A stretch of 46,462 nt of DNA from Nitrosovibrio sp. Nv4 (lineage in GTDB: Bacteria; Pseudomonadota; Gammaproteobacteria; Burkholderiales; Nitrosomonadaceae). The stretch is taken from NCBI GenBank assembly GCA_945888885.1, contig CAMDAX010000002.1:1-46462 (forward strand), in the 5' to 3' direction. How positions within the stretch are numbered: position 1 is the stretch's first letter; every line of letters begins with the position of its first letter. The position numbers and the translations under genes are program-made. The notes beneath the pieces were generated by a model. That model saw only the letters and a program-made list of their open reading frames with translations. It did not search any database and was not told where the DNA came from. Positions 1 through 8,901 of the stretch are shown here, in pieces.

Positions 1-11
1 GGAAATTATTT

Positions 12-2588
12 ATGAAAGTATCGAATATCCACGCACTGCGCGGCCCCAATTTATGGAGCCAGCACACGGCTATAGAAGCTATCGTTTCCTGCAGCGTTGC
101 CGAGTACCCCATCGACAAACTGCCGAGATTCATCACCCGGTTACGTGAGCACTTCCCGGAAGCCGCCTTGCTCCAGCCAGCCAGGCATTATGAAACCATG
201 ACCATGGCTCATATCCTCGAATTCGCTGCACTCGGCCTGCAAATGCGTGCTGGATGCCCTGTCAGCTTCAGCCACACCGTACAAACGTTGGAAACCGGCA
301 CCTATCGAGTCGTTGTTGAATACAGCGAAGAAGCGGTTGGTCGGCTCGCTTTTGAGCTCTCACAAACTTTGTGCCATTGTCTAATTGACGATACTCCTTT
401 TGATCTGGCCGATGCGCTACACCGTCTGCGCGAACTTGATGAGGACGTGCGCCTTGGACCAAGCACTGGTGCCATCGTCCACGCTGCTGTAGCACGTGGC
501 ATTCCTTTCCGCCGCTTGACTGAAGGTAGTATGGTGCAGTTTGGGTGGGGCAGCCGGCAGCGCCGCATCCAAGCCAGCGAAACCGATCTGACCAGCGCCG
601 TCGCCGAATCCATTGCGCAGGATAAGGAATTGACCAAGATGCTGCTGCATGCTGCTGGCATTCCGGTTCCGTTGGGCCGTCCAGTATTAAATGCTGCAGA
701 TGCCTGGGCGGCCGCCTGTGAAATTGGTGGACCGGTCGTCATAAAACCCCAGGATGGCAACCAGGGTAAGGGAGTCGCGGTAAATCTCGTAAACCGTGAG
801 CAAGTAGAGGCTGCCTACGCAGTAGCGGTTGAAATCAGCGGCGAAGTTCTGGTTGAGCGTTACATCTCCGGTCATGACTACCGCATGCTGGTAATTGGCA
901 GCAAGCTGGTTGCTGCTGCGCGGCGAGAACCGCCTCAAGTAGTCGGTGATGGCGTACACAGTATTCGGCAACTGGTAGAACAGGTCAATAGTGATCCGCG
1001 CCGTGGCAAAGGTCACGTTGCCTCGCTGACTAAAATAAATTTTGATGAAATTACTCTCGCTCACCTTGCAATCCAGAATCTTACGACCGAATCCATCCCG
1101 GTCAAAGGTACACGCATCATCCTGCGCAATAACGCCAATCTTTCCACTGGTGGTACGGCTGTCGATGTGACAGATGAAGTTCATCCCGAGCTTGCTGAAC
1201 GCGTGGTGGCCGCTGCGCAAATGATTGGTCTCGATATCTGCGGAGTTGACGTTATCTGCAACACTGTGCGGGATCCGCTGGAACAACAAAGCGGCGGCAT
1301 CATTGAGGTAAATGCTGCACCAGGTCTGCGCATGCACCTGCAGCCTTCATCCGGCAAAGAACGTGCGGTTGGCGAGGCAGTCATCGCCAATATGTTTGCC
1401 GACGGTGAGGATGGGCGCATTCCTGTTGTTGCAGTAACCGGCACGAACGGCAAGACCACCACCGTTCGTCTGATTGCCAATATCCTCGGCTGTCAAGGCT
1501 TGCGTGTCGGCATGACAAATACTGACGGCGTCTACATTGAAGAGCAACGCATCGACACCGGCGATTGCAGCGGCCCGAAGAGTGCGAGAAATGTCCTCCT
1601 CCATCCCGATGTCGATGCCGCTGTATTTGAGACGGCACGCGGTGGCATGCTGCGCGAAGGACTGGGTTTCGACCTCTGCCATGTTGCAGTAGTCACCAAC
1701 ATCGGCATGGGCGATCACCTCGGTCTCGCACACATCAATACGGCAGAGGATCTGGCCGTTGTCAAACGTGTCATCGTACAAAACATCGTACCCGATACTG
1801 GTGTTGCCGTGCTCAACGCCGCTGATCCGTTGGTAGCCAGCATGGCTGATAGCTGCCCTGGCTCAGTTACTTTCTTTGCCCTCGACCGCAACCATCCGAT
1901 AATAGCCAGGCACCATGCACAACGTAAACGCGTCATCTATCTTGATGGCGACTCGATAGCTGCCGTGGGGGCAACTGGAGTTGAATACCGGATCCCGCTG
2001 AGCGAAATCCCGATCACGCAGAATGGCACCATAGATTTCCAGATTGAGAATGCCATGGCAGCTATCGGAGCTGGCTGGGCGCTTGGTCTTGATTGGGCGG
2101 TCATTTGTGCGGGTTTGACCAGCTTTGTCAGTGATGTGCAAACTGCGCCAGGCCGTTTTAATCTTTTCAGCCATCGTGGCGCTACACTGATCGCTGACTA
2201 CGGCCACAATGCGGATGCGATTCGGGCACTTGTATGTGCCATCGATAATATGCCAGCCAAACGGCGCTCGGTAGTCATCAGTGGTGCCGGTGATAGACGC
2301 GACGAAGACATCCGTCAGCAGACCAAGATCCTTGGTGACGCTTTCGATGAAGTCGTGCTTTATCAGGATCAGTGCCAGCGTGGCCGTGCCGATGGAGAGG
2401 TGCTTGGCCTACTGCGGCAGGGATTGGAGAATGCTAAACGCACCCGTGTGGTCAAGGAAATACGGGGGGAGTTTGTCGCCATTGATGCTGCTTTCGCCAA
2501 CCTCAAAGCTGGCGAGCTATGCCTTATTCTCATCGACCAGGTCGAGGAAGCACTCAGACATATCAGCAGACGGGTAATCGCAGGCTAA
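12..2588 (+). CDS. cphA: Cyanophycin synthetase
   Basis: Polymerises aspartate and arginine into cyanophycin, a nitrogen/carbon storage polymer, using ATP in the cytoplasm. The 858-residue length fits the family. An N-terminal domain opens with ALRGPNLWS; an ATP-grasp domain follows (about 200-460, with KPQDGNQGKG near 246); then a Mur-ligase-like domain carrying the P-loop GTNGKTTT at 477-484 and a DYGHN motif at 729-733 (many Mur ligases and cyanobacterial CphA have DYAHN there). The ATG at 12 has a GGA eight bases upstream. Betaproteobacteria often carry two adjacent cyanophycin synthetases; the partner, if present, would lie left of the window, which cannot be seen. The family call is firm; activity is inferred. 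Confidence 0.93.
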   Translation: MKVSNIHALRGPNLWSQHTAIEAIVSCSVAEYPIDKLPRFITRLREHFPEAALLQPARHYETMTMAHILEFAALGLQMRAGCPVSFSHTVQTLETGTYRVVVEYSEEAVGRLAFELSQTLCHCLIDDTPFDLADALHRLRELDEDVRLGPSTGAIVHAAVARGIPFRRLTEGSMVQFGWGSRQRRIQASETDLTSAVAESIAQDKELTKMLLHAAGIPVPLGRPVLNAADAWAAACEIGGPVVIKPQDGNQGKGVAVNLVNREQVEAAYAVAVEISGEVLVERYISGHDYRMLVIGSKLVAAARREPPQVVGDGVHSIRQLVEQVNSDPRRGKGHVASLTKINFDEITLAHLAIQNLTTESIPVKGTRIILRNNANLSTGGTAVDVTDEVHPELAERVVAAAQMIGLDICGVDVICNTVRDPLEQQSGGIIEVNAAPGLRMHLQPSSGKERAVGEAVIANMFADGEDGRIPVVAVTGTNGKTTTVRLIANILGCQGLRVGMTNTDGVYIEEQRIDTGDCSGPKSARNVLLHPDVDAAVFETARGGMLREGLGFDLCHVAVVTNIGMGDHLGLAHINTAEDLAVVKRVIVQNIVPDTGVAVLNAADPLVASMADSCPGSVTFFALDRNHPIIARHHAQRKRVIYLDGDSIAAVGATGVEYRIPLSEIPITQNGTIDFQIENAMAAIGAGWALGLDWAVICAGLTSFVSDVQTAPGRFNLFSHRGATLIADYGHNADAIRALVCAIDNMPAKRRSVVISGAGDRRDEDIRQQTKILGDAFDEVVLYQDQCQRGRADGEVLGLLRQGLENAKRTRVVKEIRGEFVAIDAAFANLKAGELCLILIDQVEEALRHISRRVIAG

Positions 2589-2753
2589 TTTCAATTCCAT
2601 TTCATTAGCGGCACTTTGTTGATATCCTCACTCGTACCTTGCCGTACTATTCACCCCGAAGAAAATCTCCTTGGGGGGCGTACTGTCTGCGGCGCTCATT
2701 CGTCATCGCCTTATTTTACTTTCGAACTGGAATTGGAATAAGATCTCGACAAC

Positions 2754-3860
2754 ATGCGTACTGATGTTTCGAGAATGCCCTTGGTGGATGCACTTAAGGC
2801 CACTGCCTGTCTGTTGATTGTGTCGCATCATCTATCAATCTACGGCCCCATGTCGGATTTGGCATACCCACTAATTCCTGGCCTGATCGATTGGCTTCGT
2901 GAGTACGGAAGAATCGCAGTGCAGGTTTTTTTTGTTGTAGCAGGTTTTCTTTTGGCAGGAAAACTTGCCCCGCACGGGGTGCCACTCGTCACCGACCCGA
3001 TTCAGGCTATCAAACAACGCTATGTTCGATTGGTCATCCCGTATCTCGCCGCCTTGACCCTAGCAATCGGATGTGCGGCACTGGCAAGGTACTGGATGAC
3101 TCACGATTCCATCCCCGCCGCACCTAACCTCCCCCAACTGCTCGCTCATATATTTCTGCTGCAAGATCTGCTTGATCAGGATGCCCTGTCAGCAGGCGTC
3201 TGGTACGTGGCTATCGATTTTCAGTTATTCACCCTTGCGGTGACCATACTCTGGCTATCCAGAAAAATTGAATGTCGTTATCCACACCTGAAATTGACTG
3301 GCCTGGTTTTAATTGCAGGCTTAACCATGGTCTCGCTATTTACGTTCAACCGGAATGATTTCTGGGACGAAACTGCTTTCTACTTTTTTGGCTCATATGG
3401 CCTTGGGATTCTGGTCTATTGGGCTTCGAACCGGCAACAACATATTGTCTGGCTCGCATTACTAGGCACGCTGGTAGTAGCGGCCTTGCTGGTAGACTTT
3501 CGTTCTCGGATAGCGGTTGCAGGTATCGTAATGCTGGCGCTGGGATTCGCCAGGCAATATGGAGTCTTGGGAAGTTGGCCCGTGCCAAATTTCCTGACCT
3601 ATCTTGGGCGCATTTCTTATTCCATATTCCTTGTGCACTTTCCGTTGTGTCTGGTTGTCAACGCGACTTTCTTCCGCTTCTTCCCACATCAACCGGTCAT
3701 CAGCATATTCGGGCTGATCCTGGCCTTAGGTATTAGCATTCTTGGTGGCGCCTTACTCTTCAAATGGATCGAAAGCCGTCCACTTACGAATAAGATGCAG
3801 CTGTTGCTACCGGCAGGGTTTATGACAAGTGGCTTACTCGTAGCGTTGGGAAGTGGTTAA
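2754..3860 (+). CDS. Acyltransferase family 3 membrane protein (OafA/YrhL-like)
   Basis: Predicted inner-membrane acyltransferase of family 3, which moves acetyl or other acyl groups onto cell-surface sugars or similar acceptors; the acceptor here is unknown. The 368-residue protein begins with the family signature, a first membrane segment around residues 12-31 (DALKATACLLIVSHHL) with the His pair, followed by a second helix with FFVVAGFLLAG, and about ten hydrophobic segments in all. No SGNH extension is present. It stands alone, 165 bases after cphA, with no functional partner visible, and faces htpG across a shared hairpin. It resembles O-antigen or exopolysaccharide modifying enzymes, but no polysaccharide genes are nearby. 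Confidence 0.85.
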   Translation: MRTDVSRMPLVDALKATACLLIVSHHLSIYGPMSDLAYPLIPGLIDWLREYGRIAVQVFFVVAGFLLAGKLAPHGVPLVTDPIQAIKQRYVRLVIPYLAALTLAIGCAALARYWMTHDSIPAAPNLPQLLAHIFLLQDLLDQDALSAGVWYVAIDFQLFTLAVTILWLSRKIECRYPHLKLTGLVLIAGLTMVSLFTFNRNDFWDETAFYFFGSYGLGILVYWASNRQQHIVWLALLGTLVVAALLVDFRSRIAVAGIVMLALGFARQYGVLGSWPVPNFLTYLGRISYSIFLVHFPLCLVVNATFFRFFPHQPVISIFGLILALGISILGGALLFKWIESRPLTNKMQLLLPAGFMTSGLLVALGSG

Positions 3861-3861
3861 T

Positions 3862-3909
3862 GGGCACCTCTAAAATTCAAAATTCCAAACAAGATTTTTA
3901 GAGGTGCCC
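3862..3909. terminator. 14-bp perfect hairpin between convergent genes
   Basis: Bases 3862-3875 are the exact reverse complement of 3896-3909 (arm gggcacctctaaaa), with a 20-base A/T-rich loop. It begins one base after the stop of the acyltransferase gene and ends 27 bases from the htpG stop, so it can end transcription from both sides. There is no long U-run after the stem. The loop (ttcaaaattccaaacaag) resembles sequence at 29047-29065, so it may instead be a copy of a dispersed repeat. Confidence 0.65.
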
Positions 3910-3936
3910 CAATGAATCATCCTCCTGTGCGAACTT

Positions 3937-5859
3937 CTATTTCCCGTTCAAAGTAGTCAACAGCAACAGCTCGTTGAGTCTTTTGACGAATCCAGCCGGA
4001 TCATCAAGCTGACCACCTTCAGCCAGCAGTGCCTGGTCAAACAGGATACGACTCCAGTCTGCAAATCGTGTCTCCTCGTATTTCAAGCGCTGCACCATCG
4101 GATGGTGCGGGTTAATTTCGAGGATGGGCCTGGCCTGGCTCACCTTCTGTCCGGCTGACTTGAGCATGCGTTCCAGATTGCCGCCCATATCGTAGCTATC
4201 TGCCACCAGACAGGCCGGGGATTCAGTCAAGCGCAAGGTGATACGCACATCCTTCACCTGCTCACCCAGAACATTCTTTATTTTTTCGATGAGCTCTTTG
4301 TATTCGTCTGCTTCCTTTTCCTGCTCTTTCTTCTCCGCCTCATCTTCCAGTTTACCCAGATCAAGGCTGCCTTTGGCTATCGATTGGAGTGACTTGCCCT
4401 CAAACTCTCTCAGGTTCGACACCAGCCATTCGTCCACACGCTCGGATAGCAGCAATACTTCGATACCTTTCTTGCGAAAAATCTCCAGATGCGGGCTACT
4501 TCTAGCAGCCTTGAGGCTGTCGGCAGTAGCATAGTAAATTTTCTCCTGCCCTTCTTTCATACGCCCGATATAATCGCTCAATGACACCGCTTGCTCGTCG
4601 TCATCGGCATGGGTAGAAACAAAACGCAGCAGCTTGGCAATACGTTCGCGGTTGGCGTGGTCTTCCCCCACACCCTCTTTCAGAACCTGGCCAAATTCCT
4701 TCCAGAAGGTTTTGAATTTTTCCCTGTTGCTATCTAGTTCACTCTGAGCAAGGTCTTCGATCAACCCCAACACCTTCTTTACTGCACCGGCGCGGATTGC
4801 TTCGATATCTTTCGATTCCTGCAAAATTTCGCGTGAAACATTCAGCGGCAAATCGTTGGAATCGATTACCCCGCGCACGAAACGCAAATAATTCGGTAGC
4901 AACTGCTCCGCATCGTCCATGATGAACACCCGCCGTACATACAACTTGATGCCGTGGCGGTGCTCGCGATCAAACATGTCAAACGGTGCGTGCGATGGAA
5001 TATAGAGCAGTTGGGTGTATTCCTGCTTGCCTTCCACCTTGGCGTGCACATAGGCCAGCGATGGCTCAAAATCATGTGCCACATGTTTGTAGAATTCCTC
5101 GTACTGCTCCGGAGTGATCTCGCTCTTGGGACGCGCCCACAATGCACTTGCCTGATTAACGGTTTCATCTTCATCAGTGATGGTATTTTCGTTCTTCTCC
5201 TTGGACCACTCCTCCTTTTTCATCACAATCGGCAAAGTAATATGGTCGGAATACTTGCGAATGATGGTACGCAGCCGCCAGCCATCGAGCAAATCCTCCT
5301 CTCCTTCGCGCAGATGTAGAATGACTTCGGTACCGCGATCTGTTTTCTCCACTGTCTCCAGCGTATAATCACCCTCACCCGCAGATTCCCAGCGCACACC
5401 ATGTTCTGCGGTCAAACCGGCGCGGCGCGTAATAAGCGTCACTTTGTCAGCGACGATGAATACTGAGTAAAAGCCGACACCGAACTGGCCGATCAAATTT
5501 GCATCTTTGGCCTGATCGCCGGTTAGTGAGCTGAAGAATTCGCGCGTACCGGATTTGGCGATGGTACCGATATGCTCAATTACTTCCTGCCGCGACATGC
5601 CGATGCCATTGTCAGCGATAGTCAGGGTATGGGCAGCAGCATCATAGCTGACACGGATTCCAAGATCGGGATCGGTTTCGTATAAAGCACTATCAGCCAG
5701 TCCCTCGAAGCGCAGCTTATCGGCTGCGTCCGATGCGTTGGAGATCAATTCGCGCAGAAAAATTTCCTTGTTGCTATACAAGGAATGAATCATCAACTTG
5801 AGCAGTTGTTTGACTTCGGTCTGAAAACTCAGGTGTTCTTTGGTGGCAGCGGCTTGCAT
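3937..5859 (-). CDS. htpG: Chaperone protein HtpG (Hsp90)
   Basis: Bacterial Hsp90, an ATP-dependent cytoplasmic chaperone. With the start chosen here it has 640 residues, close to the usual 620-640. The N-terminal GHKL ATPase motifs are all present: [14 protein letters not shown] (about 36-49), DNGIGM, and [11 protein letters not shown]. The reading frame continues 26 codons further upstream, but the ATG at 5859 is preceded by AGGAG at good spacing and the protein then starts [15 protein letters not shown], as family members do. A heat-shock type promoter lies just upstream (5888-5916). Stands alone, convergent with the acyltransferase gene and divergent from the sugar dehydrogenase. Confidence 0.97.
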   Translation of the reverse strand: MQAAATKEHLSFQTEVKQLLKLMIHSLYSNKEIFLRELISNASDAADKLRFEGLADSALYETDPDLGIRVSYDAAAHTLTIADNGIGMSRQEVIEHIGTIAKSGTREFFSSLTGDQAKDANLIGQFGVGFYSVFIVADKVTLITRRAGLTAEHGVRWESAGEGDYTLETVEKTDRGTEVILHLREGEEDLLDGWRLRTIIRKYSDHITLPIVMKKEEWSKEKNENTITDEDETVNQASALWARPKSEITPEQYEEFYKHVAHDFEPSLAYVHAKVEGKQEYTQLLYIPSHAPFDMFDREHRHGIKLYVRRVFIMDDAEQLLPNYLRFVRGVIDSNDLPLNVSREILQESKDIEAIRAGAVKKVLGLIEDLAQSELDSNREKFKTFWKEFGQVLKEGVGEDHANRERIAKLLRFVSTHADDDEQAVSLSDYIGRMKEGQEKIYYATADSLKAARSSPHLEIFRKKGIEVLLLSERVDEWLVSNLREFEGKSLQSIAKGSLDLGKLEDEAEKKEQEKEADEYKELIEKIKNVLGEQVKDVRITLRLTESPACLVADSYDMGGNLERMLKSAGQKVSQARPILEINPHHPMVQRLKYEETRFADWSRILFDQALLAEGGQLDDPAGFVKRLNELLLLTTLNGK

Positions 5860-5887
5860 GGTTATCTCCTTGGAATAATGCAGTAGG

Positions 5888-5916
5888 ATTATGAGGGCAA
5901 ATTGAAATATTTCAAG
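5888..5916 (-). promoter_or_regulatory. Probable sigma-32 (heat-shock) promoter of htpG
   Basis: Read on the minus strand, CTTGAAA (complement of 5910-5916) is followed after 12 bases by CCCTCATAAT (complement of 5888-5897). This is close to the RpoH consensus CTTGAAA-N11-16-CCCCATNT. It lies about 30 bases upstream of the htpG start, leaving room for a short leader with the AGGAG ribosome site. HtpG is a classical member of the RpoH regulon in proteobacteria, which supports the call. Confidence 0.7.
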
Positions 5917-5955
5917 CTGCCTATATATAGAATTCACATTTAAGTTCTACCAATC

Positions 5956-7059
5956 ATGAAAATTTTCAATCGTTTTGCAATTATTCTTATGCTCTATTGT
6001 GCCTTGCCCGCCACTGCACAAAATCTCGCCCTGCCTCTGGATAAAATCAAATTGCCAGCGGGGTTTATGATCAGTCTGTGGGCGGAAGCACCCAATGCAC
6101 GTGGTCTGACACTGGGAACGAATGGCACAGTATTCGCCGGATCCATGACTGAGGGCAAGGTTTATGCTATTACCGAAAAAGATGGCGTGCGTCAGGTCAG
6201 AGTCATCGCCAGGGGACTCCATCTACCAGTAGGTGTAGCCTTTCGTGATAAAGCGCTGTATGTCTCTGCGGTTAACCGCATCCTGCGCTTTGATGACATT
6301 GAGGAAAAACTTGATCAGCCCGGAAAACCCGTGGTGGTAACTGAAATTTTTCCAAAAGAAAAACAGCAACATGGCGGAAGATCCATCGCCTTTGGCCCAG
6401 ATGGCCTGCTATATGTGTCAGTGGGCGCACCATGCAATAGCTGCGAGGCCGATCCGATGAGCTTTGCGCTGATTGCACGGATTCAACCCGATGGCAGCGG
6501 CTACAAAGTTTATGCACAAGGCGCAAGAAATTCAGCCGGTTTTGACTGGCATCCTAAAACGAAGGAATTGTGGTTTACCGATACCGGACACGACTGGCTG
6601 GGCGACAACACTCCACCCGATGAACTCAATCTCGCACCCGGAAAAGGCATGCATTTTGGCTTTCCCTATTGTTATGCCGACGATGTTCTCGACCCCAAAT
6701 TTGGAGCCAAGCGTAACTGCGGCAAGCTCACTGCCCCAGCAGCCAAATTTGATCCACATGCTGCGCCACTGGGAGTACGCTTCTACACCGGTAAAATGTT
6801 CCCGGAGGAATACCACAACCAGATCTTCGTGGCCGAGCATGGCTCGTGGAATCGCCGTGAAAAAAACGGTTACCAGCTCAAGCTGATACGGATAAAAAAC
6901 AACAAAGTAGTAAAGCAGGAAGTGTTTGCCAAAGGCTGGTTGCAGGCAGAAGACGCATGGGGAAAGCCGGTCGATATGCTGGTGATGCCTGACGGTGCAC
7001 TGCTGGTTTCAGATGATTATGCCGGTGCAATTTATCGCATCAGCTATAAAAAACCTTAA
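5956..7059 (+). CDS. Secreted PQQ-type sugar dehydrogenase (sorbosone dehydrogenase-like)
   Basis: Predicted periplasmic beta-propeller quinoprotein of the glucose/sorbosone dehydrogenase family, oxidising an unknown sugar or sugar aldehyde with PQQ. The 367-residue protein has a signal peptide (hydrophobic FAIILMLYCALPATAQ, cleavage near residue 22). Family motifs seen: QHGGRS (138-143, with the His of the active site group), ARNSAGFDWHP, DPHAAPLGVRFYTG and EHGSWNR (294-300). No haem-binding CxxCH domain is fused to it. It starts 97 bases from htpG in the opposite direction and is monocistronic. No PQQ biosynthesis genes are in the window, so cofactor supply cannot be judged. The substrate is unknown. 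Confidence 0.82.
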   Translation: MKIFNRFAIILMLYCALPATAQNLALPLDKIKLPAGFMISLWAEAPNARGLTLGTNGTVFAGSMTEGKVYAITEKDGVRQVRVIARGLHLPVGVAFRDKALYVSAVNRILRFDDIEEKLDQPGKPVVVTEIFPKEKQQHGGRSIAFGPDGLLYVSVGAPCNSCEADPMSFALIARIQPDGSGYKVYAQGARNSAGFDWHPKTKELWFTDTGHDWLGDNTPPDELNLAPGKGMHFGFPYCYADDVLDPKFGAKRNCGKLTAPAAKFDPHAAPLGVRFYTGKMFPEEYHNQIFVAEHGSWNRREKNGYQLKLIRIKNNKVVKQEVFAKGWLQAEDAWGKPVDMLVMPDGALLVSDDYAGAIYRISYKKP

Positions 7060-7072
7060 GGAAGCAACGATT

Positions 7073-7096
7073 TACTCAGTCCGTTCGGGCTGAGTA
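7073..7096 (+). terminator. Strong hairpin after the sugar dehydrogenase gene
   Basis: Arms 7073-7082 and 7087-7096 form a 10-bp stem (one G-T pair) with a GTTC loop, 13 bases past the stop codon. No U-run follows, so it is either a weak terminator or, more likely, part of a REP-type repeat: the text ccgttcgggctgag is a common half of dispersed REP sequences in proteobacteria. Confidence 0.45.
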
Positions 7097-7158
7097 TGAT
7101 ATTCGTCCGCAGGCCGAAAGGCGTTGGCAAGAAACAGGGCAGCCCCAGCCCCGCTCGT

Positions 7159-7294
7159 CCTGAGCCTGTCGAAGGATGTTTCCGTGCTGTTCGGTCCAAT
7201 TTTGGATGGCGTTTCGCAGCGCTACAAAATCGTAACTTATTGATTTTATGATAATGAAAAAGCTGTTTCTTGAGAGCCCTTCGATAAACTCAGG
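7159..7294. repeat. REP-like inverted pair in a gene-free stretch
   Basis: cctgagcctgtcgaagg (7159-7175) and, inverted, ccttcgataaactcagg (7278-7294) are mirror copies differing at three positions, 102 bases apart. This cctgag..tcgaagg core is a widespread repetitive extragenic palindrome type. The rest of the 397-base gap 7060-7456 shows no convincing gene. Confidence 0.55.
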
Positions 7295-7456
7295 AGAGCC
7301 AAAGCGGATGGCTGATCTTTCTCAAAATAGCCTCCTATGCCCCGTTTCGGCGAGCTTTTATTTATATTTATTGAAATACCATGTTTGAGTTATGCTGGTG
7401 ACAAAACTTCGCGCAATAAGTAACACTCTGAACGTTAACCTCCTATCCACGGCATC

Positions 7457-7996
7457 ATGCATCACAACATTATCATGACCCATCAACGTTGGATCGCTGC
7501 TGCCTGCATGTACTGCCTACTTGGTGCCGGCACTGCAACTGCTGCGCCTATCGATGTTGCGGGGGAAGCCTATAACAAAAGTGCCCACGTACAAGCTATC
7601 AAACTATTCAGGCCGTTGGCTGCCCAAGGAAATGCAGATGCGCAAGCCATGCTGGGCATGATGTATCTCAAGGGCGAAGGCACAACCCGGGATTATCCGG
7701 AAGCCATAAAGTGGCTCCTCCTGTCTGCTGCACAAGGCAATGCAGGTGCGCGAAATAACCTTGGGGCGATGCATTTCAATGGCGATGGTGTGAACCGGAA
7801 TTATCCTGAAGCCCTGAAGCTGTTTCGCTTGTCTGCAGAGCAGGGAGATAAATATGGGCAAGTCAGCCTTGCCGCGATGTATCTCAATGGCTACGGCGTA
7901 ACCAAGGATGTCCAGGAAGCCGTGAAGTGGTACCGCCTGGCTGCGGCACAGGGGGATGTAACTGCCGAGAAAGCCTTGAAACGGTTAAATCAGTAA
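7457..7996 (+). CDS. Secreted Sel1-repeat (TPR-like) protein
   Basis: A 179-residue exported protein made almost wholly of Sel1 repeats, helical pairs that bind other proteins. A signal peptide covers roughly residues 8-30 (ending TATAAP). Three clear 36-residue repeats follow at about 61-96, 97-132 and 133-168, each with the A.GNA.A...LG.MY..G.GV..DY.EA.KW pattern. No strong ribosome site precedes the ATG at 7457; the ATG at 7475, just before the hydrophobic segment, is an equally good start. Such proteins act as periplasmic or outer-membrane adaptors in many systems; no partner is evident here. The function is unknown. Confidence 0.8.
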   Translation: MHHNIIMTHQRWIAAACMYCLLGAGTATAAPIDVAGEAYNKSAHVQAIKLFRPLAAQGNADAQAMLGMMYLKGEGTTRDYPEAIKWLLLSAAQGNAGARNNLGAMHFNGDGVNRNYPEALKLFRLSAEQGDKYGQVSLAAMYLNGYGVTKDVQEAVKWYRLAAAQGDVTAEKALKRLNQ

Positions 7997-8053
7997 TGAA
8001 GAAGGGAGCAGGTTGCTGCACCTGAGTTGAGCTCTAATCAATGGATAGAAAAG

Positions 8054-8293
8054 TCATGATGCGCATTCCGCCTTAACTTGGTCGCGTGGCCGGGAGCTCC
8101 TCGAGAAAGATGCTTTTTCACAGTAATTCACCAGCTCATCCTTATTTTGATACATGGTATTCGTAGGGTCAGCTGGCGATAAATCCATACACTTGGAGAA
8201 TAATTCTTTCCGCAAACATTGATCTGTTATGGAAGAGGGTTCGCACCCAGCCAGAAGTGCAAAGATCAGAATAGTTCCGAACATCTTCATCAT
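8054..8293 (-). CDS. Small orphan lipoprotein
   Basis: A 79-residue (or 78 from the second ATG) predicted lipoprotein on the minus strand. The hydrophobic start runs into the lipobox LLAGC at residues 13-17, so the mature chain would be about 63 residues anchored by Cys17. The mature part contains three further cysteines (CLRKELFSKC and one near the C-terminus), enough for a disulfide. A GGAG lies 4 bases before the ATG at 8293 and 7 before the one at 8290, making the second the better start. I do not recognise the family. It points against the Sel1-repeat gene and no operon partner is visible. Confidence 0.55.
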   Translation of the reverse strand: MMKMFGTILIFALLAGCEPSSITDQCLRKELFSKCMDLSPADPTNTMYQNKDELVNYCEKASFSRSSRPRDQVKAECAS

Positions 8294-8638
8294 GTGTCTC
8301 CAGTGGCTTCGTGGTCATTCAGGGTACACTATCTGTGTAAATCAATGACTCCTATCTGGAAATACAAACTTCCACGATCGACACTGAACGGATGCTCAAT
8401 GTCTGAATTAGCCGGCGGGCTACTGAAGCTTTGTCACGCTAGTCCGGGTGAATGTAAAGTTAGGCAGGTTAATTCGACCCTAGCCTTGAGATTTCCCCGA
8501 ACACTAGCGAATTTACCGTACAAAAATGGGAAGTGGATCAGAAAAGACCACGTGGCATGGCGCTTAGGCTATTGCGTGTGGTCGAAAAGCACGGACTTGA
8601 AGTGCTCGTGTAGCCATTTCTGTTTACCCGTCATATCC
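8294..8638. other. Gene-free stretch
   Basis: About 345 bases between the small lipoprotein and the toxin-antitoxin promoter. Open frames here lack ribosome sites, are antisense to the lipoprotein or have no protein-like composition. I see no RNA gene or clear repeat. Confidence 0.5.
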
Positions 8639-8671
8639 TTGTTAAATTTTGTTAGACTGTTAAAGTAACAG
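8639..8671 (+). promoter_or_regulatory. Promoter with operator palindrome of the toxin-antitoxin pair
   Basis: TTGTTA (8639-8644) and TAAAGT (8661-8666), 16 bases apart, resemble a sigma-70 promoter. A perfect palindrome, CTGTTA-AAG-TAACAG (8657-8671), overlaps the -10 box. The antitoxin ATG follows 17 bases later, with AGGAG at 8676-8680. Type II antitoxins typically repress their own promoter by binding such a palindrome. Confidence 0.5.
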
Positions 8672-8688
8672 CTTCAGGAGATCGCATC

Positions 8689-8901
8689 ATGTTAACGACC
8701 ATAGAAGTAACGATTGATAAAACAGGACATTTGCATTGCGTTGAATCCGGACAAACCATCAAGCCCGGACGCGCATTGCTGACTTGGCTGGAACCTGATA
8801 CCGCGCACGAACCCGCCTTGATGGCCGAGGCTGCACTGGCGCAAGACTGGCTCAATCCTGAGGAGGATGCAGCGTGGGCGCATTTGCAGTCGGGCAAGTA
8901 G
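8689..8901 (+). CDS. Probable antitoxin of a MazF/PemK-type pair
   Basis: A 70-residue acidic protein directly upstream of, and overlapping by 28 bases, a MazF/PemK-like toxin gene; position, size and overlap mark it as the antitoxin. The N-terminal half (TIEVTIDKTGHLHCVESG) is beta-rich; the C-terminal LAQDWLNPEEDAAWAHLQ is a pattern common at the end of small antitoxins. It does not look like a classical MazE AbrB fold or a ribbon-helix-helix protein, so how it binds DNA is unclear. AGGAG stands 8 bases before the ATG. Function is inferred from context more than from sequence. Confidence 0.65.
   Translation: MLTTIEVTIDKTGHLHCVESGQTIKPGRALLTWLEPDTAHEPALMAEAALAQDWLNPEEDAAWAHLQSGK

Noticed and set aside
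8651-8657. gttagac core-like heptamer
   Set aside because: No partner core or inner boxes around it; it overlaps the toxin-antitoxin promoter spacer and is probably chance.
8219-8668. 149-codon plus-strand frame
   Set aside because: Its first part is antisense to the small lipoprotein and the rest has no protein-like pattern or ribosome site.
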